Under the pieces are notes generated by a model, which ran no database searches, was not told the origin of the DNA, and saw only the letters and a program-made list of their open reading frames with translations. The position numbers were made by a program, and so were the translations under genes. From contig JAIPCX010000001.1 of assembly GCA_021737945.1 (NCBI GenBank), forward strand, positions 310,001 to 374,000: DNA of 64,000 nt, given 5' to 3'. Shown one piece after another: positions 18,342 through 31,621 of the stretch (positions are counted from its first letter, which is position 1; each line of letters begins with the position of its first letter). Source of the DNA: Polynucleobacter sp. (GTDB taxonomy: Bacteria > Pseudomonadota > Gammaproteobacteria > Burkholderiales > Burkholderiaceae_D).

Positions 18342-20000
18342 TCAGGAGGCCAGTAGCTCGCGCGCATGCTTGCGCGTGGTCGCCGTAATTTCTAGGCCGC
18401 CGAGCATACGCGCAATTTCTTCAACGCGCTCAGCCGCTGATAAAGGAGTAATCCGTGACACGGTTCGGCCCTCTGCAGTCGAACCTTTGCTAACTTGAAA
18501 ATGATGGCCAGCCTGGCTAGCCACCTGCGGTAAGTGGGTCACGCACAATACCTGACGCTCCTGCCCCAAACGCTTAAGCAGACGTCCAACCACCTCGGCT
18601 ACCGCACCGCCGATACCGCTATCGACTTCGTCAAAAATTAATGTCGGCGTGCTGGTAGCACTAGAGGCAATGACTGAAATCGCCAAGGCAATACGCGCCA
18701 ACTCACCACCCGAGGCTACCTTCGCCAACGGACGTGGCGTCGTGCCTGCATGACCAGCCACCAAAAATTCTATTTGTTCGTTGCCATATGCCGCCGGTTC
18801 TATCGGATTTAAGGCCACATCAAAGCGCCCGCCCGACATCGATAGCTCTTGCATGGCCGCCGTCACCGCGGTTGACAATGAGCTGGCCGCTTTAGTACGC
18901 GCCTTAGAAAGTTTGGTAGCCAGCGATTGATAGGCCAGCCCCAATTTTTCTTCATGCGCACGCAAGGCATCGAGGTCGGTCGCATCAGCTAGCTGATGCA
19001 AACGCTCAGATAATTTTAAAAATTCATTCGGCAGTTCATCCGCGGGGACATTAAATTTTCGTGACGCTGAATGCAGCGCCTCAAGGCGCGACTCCACCGT
19101 TCGCAAACGTTGCGGGTCCATTTCAATTCGACCCAGATAATCATTCAGCGCATACACCGCTTCTTGTAACTGAATGCGCGCAGGCTCTAAGGCTTCCATG
19201 ACTGGCTTTAGTTTGTCGTCTACGTCGGCCAGCTTGCCTAATTTTTGCGCGATCGATGAGAGCTGCGACAACATCGGGCTAGATTCCGATTCAGACAGTA
19301 AATCAAGTGCGCTTTGTGCGCCTTCAATCAAGCTTGCGGCATTCGAAAGTCGGCTGTGCTCATTGCCAATATCGGCCCACTCACCCGGACGCGCCGCTAA
19401 TTTTTCTAATTCGCCGACCTGCCACTGAAGTCGTTCACGCTCAAGCAAAACATTTTTTGCATCACGCTCAAATTCTTCACGCTGTTTAATCACAGCACGC
19501 CAATTTTTAAATGCCTGCGCTACTTTAATGACATCGTCATTCAATCCGGCATGAGCATCTAATAATGCACGTTGTGATTCGGCCTTCAGCAGCGATTGAT
19601 GCGCATGCTGACCATGAATATCCACCAAAATCTCACCGATTTCGCGCAACTGAGTCACCGTGGCGGTTATGCCATTGATGAATGCCTTCGATCGTCCGCT
19701 ACTATCAATCACGCGCCGCAGCAGTAATTGGCCATCTTCCGACACAAATTCGTGTTCGTCTAACCAAGTCAGCACAGCTGCATCAAATTCACCGGTAAAT
19801 TCGGCAGCAATATCGGCTTTGGATGCACCTTCTCTAATTACGCTGGCATCGGCACGGCCACCTAAGGCCAACATTAATGCATCAATCAAGATCGATTTTC
19901 CAGCGCCCGTTTCACCGGTAAAGACGTTGAAACCAGCCGGCGGTTCGATCTCGATCGCTTCAACGATCACAAAATCACGAATGATGAGCGTGCGCAGCAT
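18342..20000 (-). CDS. recN: DNA repair protein RecN
   Basis: A 552-residue SMC-like ATPase: Walker A in GETGAGKSILIDAL near residue 30, a central coiled-coil (about 150-360), and at the C-terminus the ABC-type signature ASGGELARIALAI and Walker B TLIFDEVDSGIGG. It acts in double-strand break repair. It lies 44 bases after nadK on the same strand; recN-nadK adjacency is common in proteobacteria. I see no LexA box. Confidence 0.95.
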   Translation of the reverse strand: MLRTLIIRDFVIVEAIEIEPPAGFNVFTGETGAGKSILIDALMLALGGRADASVIREGASKADIAAEFTGEFDAAVLTWLDEHEFVSEDGQLLLRRVIDSSGRSKAFINGITATVTQLREIGEILVDIHGQHAHQSLLKAESQRALLDAHAGLNDDVIKVAQAFKNWRAVIKQREEFERDAKNVLLERERLQWQVGELEKLAARPGEWADIGNEHSRLSNAASLIEGAQSALDLLSESESSPMLSQLSSIAQKLGKLADVDDKLKPVMEALEPARIQLQEAVYALNDYLGRIEMDPQRLRTVESRLEALHSASRKFNVPADELPNEFLKLSERLHQLADATDLDALRAHEEKLGLAYQSLATKLSKARTKAASSLSTAVTAAMQELSMSGGRFDVALNPIEPAAYGNEQIEFLVAGHAGTTPRPLAKVASGGELARIALAISVIASSATSTPTLIFDEVDSGIGGAVAEVVGRLLKRLGQERQVLCVTHLPQVASQAGHHFQVSKGSTAEGRTVSRITPLSAAERVEEIARMLGGLEITATTRKHARELLAS

Positions 20001-20044
20001 GGGTAGTCGGAGGAAAAATGACAGGAACTAAAAGGATAAAAGCA

Positions 20045-20962
20045 CTATTTTAGCTGCCCTAGCACGGAGGGATATTCATTCCAGTGCAATTTCTCACGCA
20101 AGGTATCGTAGTAACTCCATCCTTGTGGATGCAAGAATTGAATACTGTGCACTGAGCGACGCACCGTAACACGATCGTGATGATAAAGACTGGTGAGTGA
20201 TTGCATATCAAAATTTACGCTGCAATCACGACCACTAGCCAACTCAACCACAATTTCACAACTTTCGGAAAGCACAATCGGGCGATTCGACAGCGCATGC
20301 GGCGCAATCGGCACCAACACTGTACCGCGCAGTTCAGGATGAAGAATCGGCCCACCCGCGGCCAAGGCATACGCCGTCGAACCTGTGGGCGTTGAAATAA
20401 TTAAGCCGTCAGAGCGTTGGTTGTACATGAAATGTCCATCGACCTCGACACGCAATTCCACCATGCCGGCACCAGCTCCGCGCGACACCACAACATCATT
20501 GAATGCGACGGAACGAAAAATTTCCTTGCCTTGACGATGTACGATTCCTTCGAGCAGAGCGCGTCGCTCTGATTCCAGCTGACCGTCCAACATATCGCTC
20601 AACACAGGCAGCATGCGTTCAAAGGCGATATCAGTCATAAAACCCAAACGACCCTGATTAACACCAATTAACGGCACATCAAACGGCGCTAACTGGCGCG
20701 CAATACCCAACATTGTTCCATCACCACCAATTACGATGGCGACATCGGCATCTTGGCCAATCTCTGCCAATGTCATGGATACCAGCTTGCTGCGTTGAAG
20801 GTCCTGCGCGGTTGCCGCTTCAAATACAACCCTAAGCCCGCGATGCTCGAGAAAATCCGCCAATTCACCCAAAGCACTGCTACTGGCGCCAAATTCACCG
20901 TGCTTACCGATGATGGCGACCGAAGAAAAACGTGATGTGGGATTGGGATTTGCGACAGACAT
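20045..20962 (-). CDS. nadK: NAD kinase
   Basis: A 305-residue protein with the family motifs GGDGTMLGIAR, GVNQGRLGFMTD and STPTGSTAYALAAGGPI. It phosphorylates NAD+ to NADP+. The ATG at 20960-20962 is taken as start; an in-frame TTG lies two codons upstream. It is divergent from hrcA, the usual arrangement in beta- and gammaproteobacteria. Confidence 0.95.
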   Translation of the reverse strand: MSVANPNPTSRFSSVAIIGKHGEFGASSSALGELADFLEHRGLRVVFEAATAQDLQRSKLVSMTLAEIGQDADVAIVIGGDGTMLGIARQLAPFDVPLIGVNQGRLGFMTDIAFERMLPVLSDMLDGQLESERRALLEGIVHRQGKEIFRSVAFNDVVVSRGAGAGMVELRVEVDGHFMYNQRSDGLIISTPTGSTAYALAAGGPILHPELRGTVLVPIAPHALSNRPIVLSESCEIVVELASGRDCSVNFDMQSLTSLYHHDRVTVRRSVHSIQFLHPQGWSYYDTLREKLHWNEYPSVLGQLK

Positions 20963-21116
20963 GCTCAAGATTAGACCATAACTAGCAGCAAACGTGACGC
21001 TTAACGAAGCCCAAGCTGGCTGAAAGATCTGGAAGATTGAGGGTTGGGTGCTAACAATTTTGCTTTCTGAGTTAAGGAAACTGGCGCACTACCCCTGGGC
21101 TCGATAGAATAAGGAC

Positions 21117-22130
21117 ATGCAACTCGATATTCGCGCACAGACGCTACTGAAGGCACTTGTAGAACGCTACATTGCGGACGGACAGCCGGTGGGCTCACGC
21201 GCGCTGGCAAAAATTTCTGGCCTTGAGCTTTCTCCGGCGACCATACGCAACATCATGTCCGACCTGGAAGAGCTAGGCTTGGTGGCCAGCCCTCATACGT
21301 CGGCCGGCCGCATCCCCACTCCGCGCGGCTATCGACTATTTGTCGATAGTTTGCTCACCGTTCAAACCATTGATGAAAGCACGGTTGAGTCGCGGCTGCA
21401 ATCCGGTGCTTCGTCGCAAAAAATTATCGCCAGTGCAGCACAAGTACTTTCCTCGTTATCTCATTTCGCTGGAGTCGTACTCGCACCACGACGGGAAATG
21501 ACCTTTCAGCAAATTGAATTTCTGCGCCTCTCAGAAAAACGTATTTTGTTGGTCATCGTCGCTCCGAATGGCGATGTACAAAACCGTTTGCTGTTGACCG
21601 AAACCGATTACTCACCCAGCCAACTCGTGCAAGCGGCTAATTACATCAACCAAAATTATTCGGGGTTGTCGTTTGATGCGGTGCGCATCAAACTTAATGA
21701 TGAGTTACGTGAATTACGCAACGACATGATGCGGCTAATGCACGCCGCCGTTGAAGCAGGCACGGATGCCATGAGCGATGACACCGAAGATGTGGTGATT
21801 TCTGGTGAGCGTAATTTACTGTCGATTGACGACCTGTCAACCAACATGAGTTCATTGCGAAAATTATTTGATATTTTTGAGCAAAAAACCGGACTAGCAA
21901 CGCTGCTGGATACGTCAAGCAAAGCGAGCGGCGTACAAATTTTTATTGGTGGTGAATCGCATCTGATGCCGTTGGAAGATATGAGTATCGTCACCGCGCC
22001 CTACGAAGCTAACGGAAAGATAGTTGGCACACTCGGTGTGATCGGGCCAACCCGCATGGCCTATGAGCGCGTGATTCCGATTGTCGACATCACCGCTCGC
22101 TTACTTTCCAGCGCGCTGTCGCATTCTTAA
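21117..22130 (+). CDS. hrcA: Heat-inducible transcription repressor HrcA
   Basis: A 337-residue protein: an N-terminal winged helix ([39 protein letters not shown]) and the C-terminal GAF-like dimerisation region. HrcA represses groESL-type operons at CIRCE elements. I found no CIRCE inverted repeat (TTAGCACTC-N9-GAGTGCTAA) at its own start or near grpE and dnaK. Those genes carry sigma-32 promoters instead, so HrcA targets probably lie outside the window. Confidence 0.95.
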   Translation: MQLDIRAQTLLKALVERYIADGQPVGSRALAKISGLELSPATIRNIMSDLEELGLVASPHTSAGRIPTPRGYRLFVDSLLTVQTIDESTVESRLQSGASSQKIIASAAQVLSSLSHFAGVVLAPRREMTFQQIEFLRLSEKRILLVIVAPNGDVQNRLLLTETDYSPSQLVQAANYINQNYSGLSFDAVRIKLNDELRELRNDMMRLMHAAVEAGTDAMSDDTEDVVISGERNLLSIDDLSTNMSSLRKLFDIFEQKTGLATLLDTSSKASGVQIFIGGESHLMPLEDMSIVTAPYEANGKIVGTLGVIGPTRMAYERVIPIVDITARLLSSALSHS

Positions 22131-22168
22131 AACAAGCATCACGACGTAGTTAAGCCACCGCTTTTTTC

Positions 22169-22600
22169 TTATTGCTCCCGATGCGGGCAAGCCTCTTTAG
22201 TGCAATTACCGTAAAGAGCCAACGCATGCTCGGCTAGAGTGAAACCGCGCTGTTCAGCGATGCTGTGCTGCCGACGTTCGATTTCTTCGTCAAAAAATTC
22301 TTCCACCAAGCCGCAATCCAGGCACACTAAATGATCATGGTGCGAGCCTTGATTCAGTTCAAAAACTGCTTTGCCGGACTCAAAATGATGCCGACTTAGC
22401 AAGCCAGCCTGCTCAAACTGTGTCAGCACACGATAAACTGTTGCCAGTCCGACATCAAGATTCTCGGTCAACAGCAGCTTGTAAACATCCTCGGCGGATA
22501 AGTGGCGCACGCTGCTATTTTGGAAAATCTCTAAGATTTTTAGCCTAGGCAGGGTAGCTTTCAGTCCACTGGATTTCAGATCGGCGGTTTTGGGCGGCAT
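22169..22600 (-). CDS. fur: Ferric uptake regulator Fur
   Basis: A 143-residue Fur-family regulator: winged helix with [16 protein letters not shown], the metal-site phrase [11 protein letters not shown] and C-terminal histidines and cysteines. The position divergent from bamE and next to dapB is the classical one for Fur in beta- and gammaproteobacteria and argues for Fur over Zur or PerR. It represses iron-uptake genes with Fe2+; the tonB-exbBD genes 1.5 kb away are plausible targets, although I see no clear Fur box there. Confidence 0.93.
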   Translation of the reverse strand: MPPKTADLKSSGLKATLPRLKILEIFQNSSVRHLSAEDVYKLLLTENLDVGLATVYRVLTQFEQAGLLSRHHFESGKAVFELNQGSHHDHLVCLDCGLVEEFFDEEIERRQHSIAEQRGFTLAEHALALYGNCTKEACPHREQ

Positions 22601-22672
22601 GTTTTCGCTTATTTAACTTGAACTGCTTTATCATATAGCGTTTACCTACTGCGCTCAACGAAAGCACCTCTC

Positions 22673-23179
22673 ATGAAGTTTATGCAGCACTCGTCCAGTT
22701 GTTCCGCTACGTACCTAAAATCATGCATGGCTGCCGTTGCCTTGAGCAGCAGCGCGCTATTTCTGAGCGGCTGCGCTCTGAACCCTTTTGCCAGCAAGCC
22801 AGCGACCCCTGAGCAAAGCGCCGCGCCCGCTGAAGCCGGCATAGTTCAAACAACGCAATCGAAAAAACTGTTTGGTGTGTTGCCCATATATCGCGCTAAC
22901 GTCCAACAAGGAAATTTCGTTTCAAAAGAAATGGTGTCGCAGCTCAAAGTCGGCATGACGCCTGAACAAGTTCGCTTCGTGATGGGCACACCGCTGTTAA
23001 CCGATGTATTTCATGCTCAGCGCTGGGACTACCCTTTCCGCATGCGTCGCGGCGATGGCCAAATCACTACCAGCCGCGTATCCGTGTTCTTTAAAGAAGG
23101 TCGGGTTGAGCGCTTTGAGGGCGGCGATCTGCCTCAGGAAAAAGACTATCTCGACCAACTCGCTGCACCTAAAAAATAA
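22673..23179 (+). CDS. bamE: Outer-membrane assembly lipoprotein BamE
   Basis: A 168-residue lipoprotein with signal peptide and lipobox LSGC (C34), then the SmpA/OmlA domain ([20 protein letters not shown], and WDYPF). BamE is a subunit of the BAM complex that inserts beta-barrel proteins. Two in-frame ATGs (22673 and 22682) are possible; the first is used. It is divergent from fur and 23 bases before dapB. Confidence 0.92.
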   Translation: MKFMQHSSSCSATYLKSCMAAVALSSSALFLSGCALNPFASKPATPEQSAAPAEAGIVQTTQSKKLFGVLPIYRANVQQGNFVSKEMVSQLKVGMTPEQVRFVMGTPLLTDVFHAQRWDYPFRMRRGDGQITTSRVSVFFKEGRVERFEGGDLPQEKDYLDQLAAPKK

Positions 23180-23202
23180 AATCCGACTGTAAGCACTTAT
23201 CC

Positions 23203-24009
23203 ATGAAATCCATGAAGATCGCCATCGCCGGCGCCTCCGGCCGTATGGGCCGCATGCTGATTGAAGCTATCGTTGCTGATGATCAGGCCACGCTGGCTGG
23301 CGCACTCGATCTACCGGGCTCACCTGTATTGGGTACCGACGCTGCCGCCTTCCTCGGTCAACCTGCCGGTGTACCCATTGAGTCTGATCTAGCCAAAGGC
23401 TTGACGAATGCAGAGTATTTGATCGATTTCACGCGCCCAGAAGGCACGCTCAAACATCTAGCCTATTGCGCTGAACACGGCATCAAAATGATTATCGGCA
23501 CCACCGGCTTTGACGACGCTGGTAAAGCAGCGATTGCCAATGCAGCGAAAAAAACCGCTATTGTATTTGCACCCAACATGAGTGTGGGTGTGAATGTCAC
23601 CATGAAATTGCTGGAACTAGCTGCGAAGAGTTTTTCGCATGGCTACGACATAGAAATCATCGAAGCGCATCATCGCCACAAAGTCGATGCGCCTTCGGGT
23701 ACAGCGTTAAAAATGGGTGAGGTAATCGCCAGCGCACTGGACCGCGATCTGAAAGACGTCGGTGTTTTCGCACGCGAAGGCGTGACCGGCGAACGCGATC
23801 CTTCATCCATAGGTTTTGCCACCATACGGGGTGGCGATATTGTGGGTGACCACACCGTTCTATTCGCAGGTATTGGTGAGCGCATAGAAATCACCCATAA
23901 ATCATCGAGCCGAGTGACCTACGCTCATGGCAGCCTGCGAGCTGCGCGTTTCTTGCAGAATCAGTCGAGCGGACTATTCGATATGCAGGATGTGCTTGGG
24001 CTGCGCTAA
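23203..24009 (+). CDS. dapB: 4-hydroxy-tetrahydrodipicolinate reductase
   Basis: A 268-residue enzyme of the lysine/diaminopimelate pathway. It has the dinucleotide-binding GASGRMGRM, the catalytic [16 protein letters not shown] and the conserved GTTGF. An alternative ATG lies three codons in. The bamE-dapB order is conserved in betaproteobacteria. tonB follows after 39 bases. Confidence 0.97.
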   Translation: MKSMKIAIAGASGRMGRMLIEAIVADDQATLAGALDLPGSPVLGTDAAAFLGQPAGVPIESDLAKGLTNAEYLIDFTRPEGTLKHLAYCAEHGIKMIIGTTGFDDAGKAAIANAAKKTAIVFAPNMSVGVNVTMKLLELAAKSFSHGYDIEIIEAHHRHKVDAPSGTALKMGEVIASALDRDLKDVGVFAREGVTGERDPSSIGFATIRGGDIVGDHTVLFAGIGERIEITHKSSSRVTYAHGSLRAARFLQNQSSGLFDMQDVLGLR

Positions 24010-24048
24010 GCGCACCCAAGCTCTTCAAACTAGTTTGCAGCGTCAGCG

Positions 24049-24756
24049 ATGATTTCCCGGCATTCCAGTATTTCCATTGCAACCGCAATGGGATTGCACG
24101 TGCTACTCGTGATGCTGGTCATCTCAGGCATGCTCGAACACGTTCACAAAGAGATAGACCCTCCACCGGTCATCATCGAATTAATTCAGCCTAAAAAATT
24201 AGAGCCGCCGCCACCGCCGCCACCTAAGCCTGAACCTAAAAAACCCGAGCCGCCGAAACCGCCCAAGCCCGAACCGGTTAGGCCAGAGCCGCCTAAAGTG
24301 GTAGAACAGCGACCGGAGCCGCCTAAACCCGAACCGGCTAAAGCCGTGACGCCTACTCCTGAAGCGCCGCCTAAGCCAGCGCCGACACCTACGCCAACAC
24401 CTGCGCCAGCACCAGCACCAGAAGCAGTTGCCAAACCTGCGCCGCCGCCAGCTCCCGCACCGACTCCGGCAAAAAGTTCGTCGGGTTCGAGCGCACAATA
24501 CGTAGGAGCGTGCGAATCGCCCTATCCCACGATCTCGAAACGAATGAATGAAAAGGGCACTGTGGTGGTAAAAGTGCTGGTAAAGAGCGACGGCACAGCC
24601 GGTGATGTCGAATTAAAATCCTCCAGCGGATATCCAAGATTGGATCAAGCATGGCTAGAGGCGATAAAAAACTGTCGGTTTACCCCGTCGACTGGCAGCG
24701 ATGGCAAACCCATCGATGAATGGTTCTCTGCTCCACATACTTTCAGGCTAAATTAA
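24049..24756 (+). CDS. tonB: Energy transducer TonB
   Basis: A 235-residue protein: one N-terminal membrane anchor (about 11-29), a long Pro-rich spacer with Pro-Glu and Pro-Lys runs (about 40-145) that spans the periplasm, and the C-terminal TonB domain (GTVVVKVLVKSDGTAGDVE, YPRLDQAWLEAI). It couples the inner-membrane proton gradient to outer-membrane siderophore and vitamin receptors. exbB starts 27 bases downstream. The Pro-rich DNA creates long open frames on the other strand that are not genes. Confidence 0.95.
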   Translation: MISRHSSISIATAMGLHVLLVMLVISGMLEHVHKEIDPPPVIIELIQPKKLEPPPPPPPKPEPKKPEPPKPPKPEPVRPEPPKVVEQRPEPPKPEPAKAVTPTPEAPPKPAPTPTPTPAPAPAPEAVAKPAPPPAPAPTPAKSSSGSSAQYVGACESPYPTISKRMNEKGTVVVKVLVKSDGTAGDVELKSSSGYPRLDQAWLEAIKNCRFTPSTGSDGKPIDEWFSAPHTFRLN

Positions 24757-24783
24757 CCATCTCTTACTGGTAAATTCTCCATC

Positions 24784-25479
24784 ATGAACGATAACCTCAA
24801 CCAAACTCTCGGCTTAGCCCACTACTGGGCACAAGGCGATGCCATTACCCACACCGTGGCGTATGTGTTACTGCTGATGTCCGTCATCAGCTGGTACTAC
24901 ATCGTCTCCAAGACGTGGACTTCTTGGCGCATACGCATGAGCGCAGGTGTACTCGAGAGTTTTTGGGATGCGCCCACCATGGATGATGCGATTAATTTGC
25001 TCAAGCACGCCGATACCGAACACGTTTACGCACCCTTGGCCACGCATGCAGTCGAGGCCGTGAATATCAAAGCTAAAAGCCAATCATTGAATGCGAGTGT
25101 TGATCCGGGCGAGTTAGTCACACGCACGCTGCGTCAGCAAATCAATCGCGTGTCATCGCGGCTAGAGAGCGGATTAACATTGCTTGCTTCAGTCGGATCA
25201 ACCGCACCATTCATTGGTTTGTTCGGTACCGTGTGGGGCATCTACCATGCGTTGGCGGCTGTGTCAGCGGCTGGCACCATACAAATCGATAAAGTGGCCG
25301 GCCCAGTGGGCGAGGCACTGATCATGACCGCGATTGGTCTGGTGGTCGCTATTCCCGCCGTGCTGGGCTATAACGCTTTCACGCGAGTTAATCGTGTCAC
25401 GCTGTCTGAGCTGGATGCATTCGCCCATGACTTGCACGCGCATCTGACCACCGGCACTCGCGTTCGCACCACGCGCTAA
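24784..25479 (+). CDS. exbB: TonB-system proton channel subunit ExbB (MotA/TolQ family)
   Basis: A 231-residue membrane protein with three hydrophobic segments (about 20-42, 130-155 and 170-200). The family signature region VGSTAPFIGLFGTVWGIYHA is present, followed by GPVGEALIMTAIGL. It forms the proton channel with ExbD. Placement right after tonB and before exbD argues for ExbB over TolQ. Confidence 0.94.
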   Translation: MNDNLNQTLGLAHYWAQGDAITHTVAYVLLLMSVISWYYIVSKTWTSWRIRMSAGVLESFWDAPTMDDAINLLKHADTEHVYAPLATHAVEAVNIKAKSQSLNASVDPGELVTRTLRQQINRVSSRLESGLTLLASVGSTAPFIGLFGTVWGIYHALAAVSAAGTIQIDKVAGPVGEALIMTAIGLVVAIPAVLGYNAFTRVNRVTLSELDAFAHDLHAHLTTGTRVRTTR

Positions 25480-25505
25480 TCACCTTTTACAGCGGAGACA
25501 TCAGC

Positions 25506-25931
25506 ATGGCATTCGGTGGATTTAACGATAACAATCAAGCAGGACCCATGGCCGACATTAACGTCACGCCTATGGTCGACGTGATGCTGGTGCTACTGGT
25601 GATTTTTATTATCACCGCACCCCTATTCACGCACGCGATCAAATTAGAACTGCCCAACGCACAATCGCAAGCCGCCCCCGAAAAACCCGAGACTATTACC
25701 TTAGCAATCAATGCTGATGGCAAACTCTTTTGGAATAATGCAGCGATCACGCGCGAAGAGTTAGCGACCCGAATTGCTACCGCTGTTGAGAAAAAACCTC
25801 AGCCCGAGTTGCAACTACGTGCAGATAAATCGACTCGCTACGAAGTTATCGCCCAAGTGATGGCAGCAGCGCAAACCGGCGGTATGACTAAGATTGGCTT
25901 TGTGACTGACCCCAAAGACGCCGGCAAATAA
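25506..25931 (+). CDS. exbD: TonB-system subunit ExbD
   Basis: A 141-residue protein with a single membrane helix (about 20-40) containing the proton-relay aspartate in NVTPMVDVMLVLLVIF, then a periplasmic domain ending in AAQTGGMTKIGFVTD. It works with ExbB. A ribosome site (AGCGGAGA) lies 26 bases after the exbB stop. Last gene of tonB-exbB-exbD. Confidence 0.94.
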   Translation: MAFGGFNDNNQAGPMADINVTPMVDVMLVLLVIFIITAPLFTHAIKLELPNAQSQAAPEKPETITLAINADGKLFWNNAAITREELATRIATAVEKKPQPELQLRADKSTRYEVIAQVMAAAQTGGMTKIGFVTDPKDAGK

Positions 25932-25955
25932 TTTTTCATGGTTGCACTAGCTATA

Positions 25956-26026
25956 GTGGTCTAAACGACCACGAATTTAGCACCTACACATGCCCTTCTG
26001 ACAAAAGGCGCGACCGCGCGCTTTTG
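25956..26026 (+). other. Two hairpins between exbD and leuS
   Basis: GTGGTC-N5-GACCAC (25956-25972) and CAAAAG-G-CGCG / CGCGCTTTTG with a bulge (26002-26026) lie after exbD. The second could end the exbD transcript, but it lacks a proper T-run beyond the stem. Confidence 0.35.
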
Positions 26027-26075
26027 GCAACTCTTTCGAGTCACCGCCATGTCCCTTCAGAGGGGTACCAGCCGG

Positions 26076-26081
26076 TATAAT
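26076..26081 (+). promoter_or_regulatory. Candidate -10 element for leuS
   Basis: A perfect TATAAT lies 35 bases before the leuS ATG. No good -35 is visible at 16-18 bases (CCTTCA-like only), so the promoter is plausible but not secure. Confidence 0.45.
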
Positions 26082-26091
26082 GCACGGCTAA

Positions 26092-28761
<2,670 letters not shown>

Positions 28762-28783
28762 CACTGAACTGAAGGAGACTTGC

Positions 28784-29290
28784 GTGCAAACCAACCGCCG
28801 CCTGTGGATTTCGTTAATGATGACACTGCCGCTGGCCGCTTGCGGTTTCCAGTTGCGCGGCTCACGCTCAAGCGCGAACCTGCCTTTTAGCTCAGTCCAT
28901 CTCGAAATCGCGAAAAACTCACCGATAGAACGCGAACTTCGAAATGCCATCCTTTCTCAAGGCAATACGGCGATTGCGACCGATCGCAAATCGGCGGAAA
29001 TTACTGTGCGCGTACTGTCAGAGCGTCAGGAAAAGAAAGTCCTCACGCTGAATGCCCAAGGTCAGGTGCGTGAATTTAGTTTGCTGTATCGATTACGTTT
29101 CGACGTCATCGGTAAAGAGAATGTACAAATCGTGAATGATACCGAGCTAGCATTACAAACATTCATGAGCTATTCCGAATCGCAGGCTGTCGCGAAAGAA
29201 ACCGAAGAGCGATTAATTTATAACGATCTTCGTGCCGACGCCGTCAGTCAAATCATGCGCCGATTAGCGCAGATCAAACCAGAGCAATAG
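28784..29290 (+). CDS. lptE: LPS-assembly lipoprotein LptE
   Basis: A 168-residue protein starting at GTG (28784) with a strong ribosome site (GAAGGAG). A lipoprotein signal with lipobox LAAC (C20) precedes GFQLRG, typical of LptE/RlpB. It plugs the LptD barrel and helps deliver LPS to the outer leaflet. A longer frame from 28724 would overlap leuS and destroy the signal peptide. Confidence 0.9.
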   Translation: MQTNRRLWISLMMTLPLAACGFQLRGSRSSANLPFSSVHLEIAKNSPIERELRNAILSQGNTAIATDRKSAEITVRVLSERQEKKVLTLNAQGQVREFSLLYRLRFDVIGKENVQIVNDTELALQTFMSYSESQAVAKETEERLIYNDLRADAVSQIMRRLAQIKPEQ

Positions 29291-29298
29291 GTCAGGTA

Positions 29299-30327
29299 GT
29301 GCAAGTGCGCGCTGAAGCGCTTGATGCGCATCTCGAAAAATCACTAGCCTCGCTGTATGTGATTGCAAGTGACGAACATCTGTTAGCCATGGAAGCCGCG
29401 GATCGTATTCGTAAAAAAGCACGCAGCACGGGATTTTCAGAACGCGAAGTACTGATCGTTGATCGCTACTTCAAATGGGGCGAGCTCACGTCCACCCAGC
29501 AATCGATGTCACTGTTTGGTGATAAAAAAATGATTGAGCTTCGTATACCTACCGGTAAACCCGGGAAAGAAGGTGGACAAGCCTTACAAGATTACGCAGC
29601 TAATTGCGCAGCAGCGGCAACGGCTGACGACACGCTGACCTTAATTACCTTACCCAAATTAGATTGGGCTGCACAAAAAAGTGCTTGGGTAACTGCCTTA
29701 CAGCGCGCCGCTGTATATATCGATATTCCTGTCGTTGAGCGGCCTCACCTAGCTAACTGGATAGGCCAACGCTTGGCAGCACAAGGACAAAGTGCTGACA
29801 AAATATCACTCGACTTCATGGTGGAGCGTGTCGAAGGTAATTTACTCGCAGCTCATCAAGAGATTCGTAAACTTGGGCTGCTGTATCCTGAAGGCAGACT
29901 GAGTGCCGAGCAAGTACAAGACGCTGTATTGAATGTAGCACGCTATGACGTGTTTAAGCTTTCCGAAGCGATGCTGTCTGGCGATGTCAGCCGACTAGTG
30001 CGCATGCTCGAAGGCCTTAAAGGTGAAGGTGAAGCCTTACCACTCGTGCTATGGGCCGTGGCCGAAGAAATTCGTATTCTTCTGAAACTGAAGCTGGGCG
30101 TGAATGACGGTCGACCGCTAGCCATATTGATGAAGGAATATCGCATCTGGGGCCCGCGCGAGCGTTTAATACCGAATGCAATAGCGCGCGTCACGCTCAA
30201 GACTTTACAAACAGCGATGCATGAAGCAGCTCAGATCGATAAATTGATTAAAGGTTTACGTGCGCGAGCGTTCGCCGGCGATCCTTGGGATGCTTTATTG
30301 CAGTTGGCAATGCGAATTGCTCGATAA
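29299..30327 (+). CDS. holA: DNA polymerase III delta subunit
   Basis: A 342-residue clamp-loader subunit starting at GTG (29299), 8 bases after lptE. The HolA pattern ([20 protein letters not shown], then the [12 protein letters not shown] region and C-terminal helical domain) fits the family. It opens the beta clamp within the gamma complex. Overlap-free but tightly spaced with its neighbours. Confidence 0.92.
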   Translation: MQVRAEALDAHLEKSLASLYVIASDEHLLAMEAADRIRKKARSTGFSEREVLIVDRYFKWGELTSTQQSMSLFGDKKMIELRIPTGKPGKEGGQALQDYAANCAAAATADDTLTLITLPKLDWAAQKSAWVTALQRAAVYIDIPVVERPHLANWIGQRLAAQGQSADKISLDFMVERVEGNLLAAHQEIRKLGLLYPEGRLSAEQVQDAVLNVARYDVFKLSEAMLSGDVSRLVRMLEGLKGEGEALPLVLWAVAEEIRILLKLKLGVNDGRPLAILMKEYRIWGPRERLIPNAIARVTLKTLQTAMHEAAQIDKLIKGLRARAFAGDPWDALLQLAMRIAR

Positions 30328-30353
30328 AAAAAATTCGACACAGGAATTTAGTC

Positions 30354-31619
30354 ATGGATATTCAACACTACATGAACACCTTAGGTCAGTCGGCACGTAA
30401 AGCAGCACGTGCTATGGCCAAAGCCGACACCGCCTCAAAAAATCGCGCACTTGAATTAATTGCGCAAGCAATACGCCGCGATGCCGCACTGCTCACCGCC
30501 GCCAATCAAAAAGATGTAGAACAAGCGCGTAGCAATGGCTTAGCAGCCGCCATGATTGATCGATTGACACTGTCGGAAAAAGCGATTGCCACCATGGCCG
30601 AAGGCTTAGAGCAAATCGCATCGCTGCCAGACCCGATTGGTGAAATCAGTAATATGAAGTATCGCCCTAGCGGCATACAAGTCGGGCAAATGCGTGTGCC
30701 ACTGGGCGTGATTGGCATTATTTATGAAGCACGTCCGAATGTGACTGTCGATGCAGCAGGATTGTGCATCAAGAGTGGTAACGCCACCATACTGCGTGGC
30801 GGCTCTGAAGCGATTCACTGCAATCAAGCGCTGGCAAAACTTGTGAAGGAAGGTTTAGCTGGTGCAGGTTTACCTGCCGACGCTGTGCAAATCGTCGAGA
30901 CTACCGATCGTGCTGCAGTCGGCGCACTGATTGCCATGCCAGAGTTTGTCGATGTAATCGTGCCACGCGGTGGTAAAAGTTTGATCGAGCGCCTGATGAA
31001 AGAATCCAAAGTGCCGATGATTAAACATCTGGATGGTATCTGTCACGTGTATATCGACGACAAAGCCGATATCGCCAAAGCACTGCCAGTAAGCTACAAC
31101 GCGAAATGCCATCGCTATGGCACCTGCAACACAATGGAAACTTTACTCATTGCGCGTTCGCTCGCTGCTACGGTTTTACCTGAATTAGCCAAGCTATTTG
31201 CAGAGAAGCAGGTTGAACTACGCTGCGATCCTGAAAGTTTAAAGATCCTTGCCGGCTATGCTCATCTGACAGCAGCGACGGAAGAAGATTGGCGCACCGA
31301 ATACTTAGATGCCATTCTGGCTGTCAAAGTAGTTACCAATGTCGATGAAGCGATTGATCACATCAATACCTATTCATCGCAACATACCGATTCCATCATC
31401 ACTGAAGATTACACGCATGCCATGCGCTTTTTGCGTGAAGTCGATTCCGCTTCCGTTATGGTGAATGCCTCAACCCGCTTTGCTGATGGCTTTGAATATG
31501 GGCTCGGTGCGGAGATTGGTATCTCTAACGATAAACTGCATGCACGTGGCCCGGTAGGCTTAGAAGGCTTAACCTCACTCAAATATGTCGTGCTGGGTCA
31601 TGGCGAAGTGAGGGTGTAA
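30354..31619 (+). CDS. proA: Gamma-glutamyl phosphate reductase
   Basis: A 421-residue enzyme of proline synthesis that reduces gamma-glutamyl phosphate to the semialdehyde with [25 protein letters not shown] and the catalytic-cysteine region [11 protein letters not shown] are present. The ATG at 30354, preceded by AGGAAT, is the likely start. proB is not adjacent. hemJ begins 3 bases after the stop. Confidence 0.96.
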   Translation: MDIQHYMNTLGQSARKAARAMAKADTASKNRALELIAQAIRRDAALLTAANQKDVEQARSNGLAAAMIDRLTLSEKAIATMAEGLEQIASLPDPIGEISNMKYRPSGIQVGQMRVPLGVIGIIYEARPNVTVDAAGLCIKSGNATILRGGSEAIHCNQALAKLVKEGLAGAGLPADAVQIVETTDRAAVGALIAMPEFVDVIVPRGGKSLIERLMKESKVPMIKHLDGICHVYIDDKADIAKALPVSYNAKCHRYGTCNTMETLLIARSLAATVLPELAKLFAEKQVELRCDPESLKILAGYAHLTAATEEDWRTEYLDAILAVKVVTNVDEAIDHINTYSSQHTDSIITEDYTHAMRFLREVDSASVMVNASTRFADGFEYGLGAEIGISNDKLHARGPVGLEGLTSLKYVVLGHGEVRV

Positions 31620-31621
31620 GC

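Noticed and set aside
21001-21116. Search for a CIRCE element before hrcA
   Set aside because: No TTAGCACTC/GAGTGCTAA inverted repeat is present.
24010-24048. Search for a Fur box before tonB
   Set aside because: The 39-bp gap shows no convincing GATAATGATAATCATTATC-like palindrome.
24186-24652. Minus-strand Gly-rich and Arg-rich frames opposite tonB
   Set aside because: They are the reverse complement of the Pro-rich spacer of TonB; no start signals or family match.
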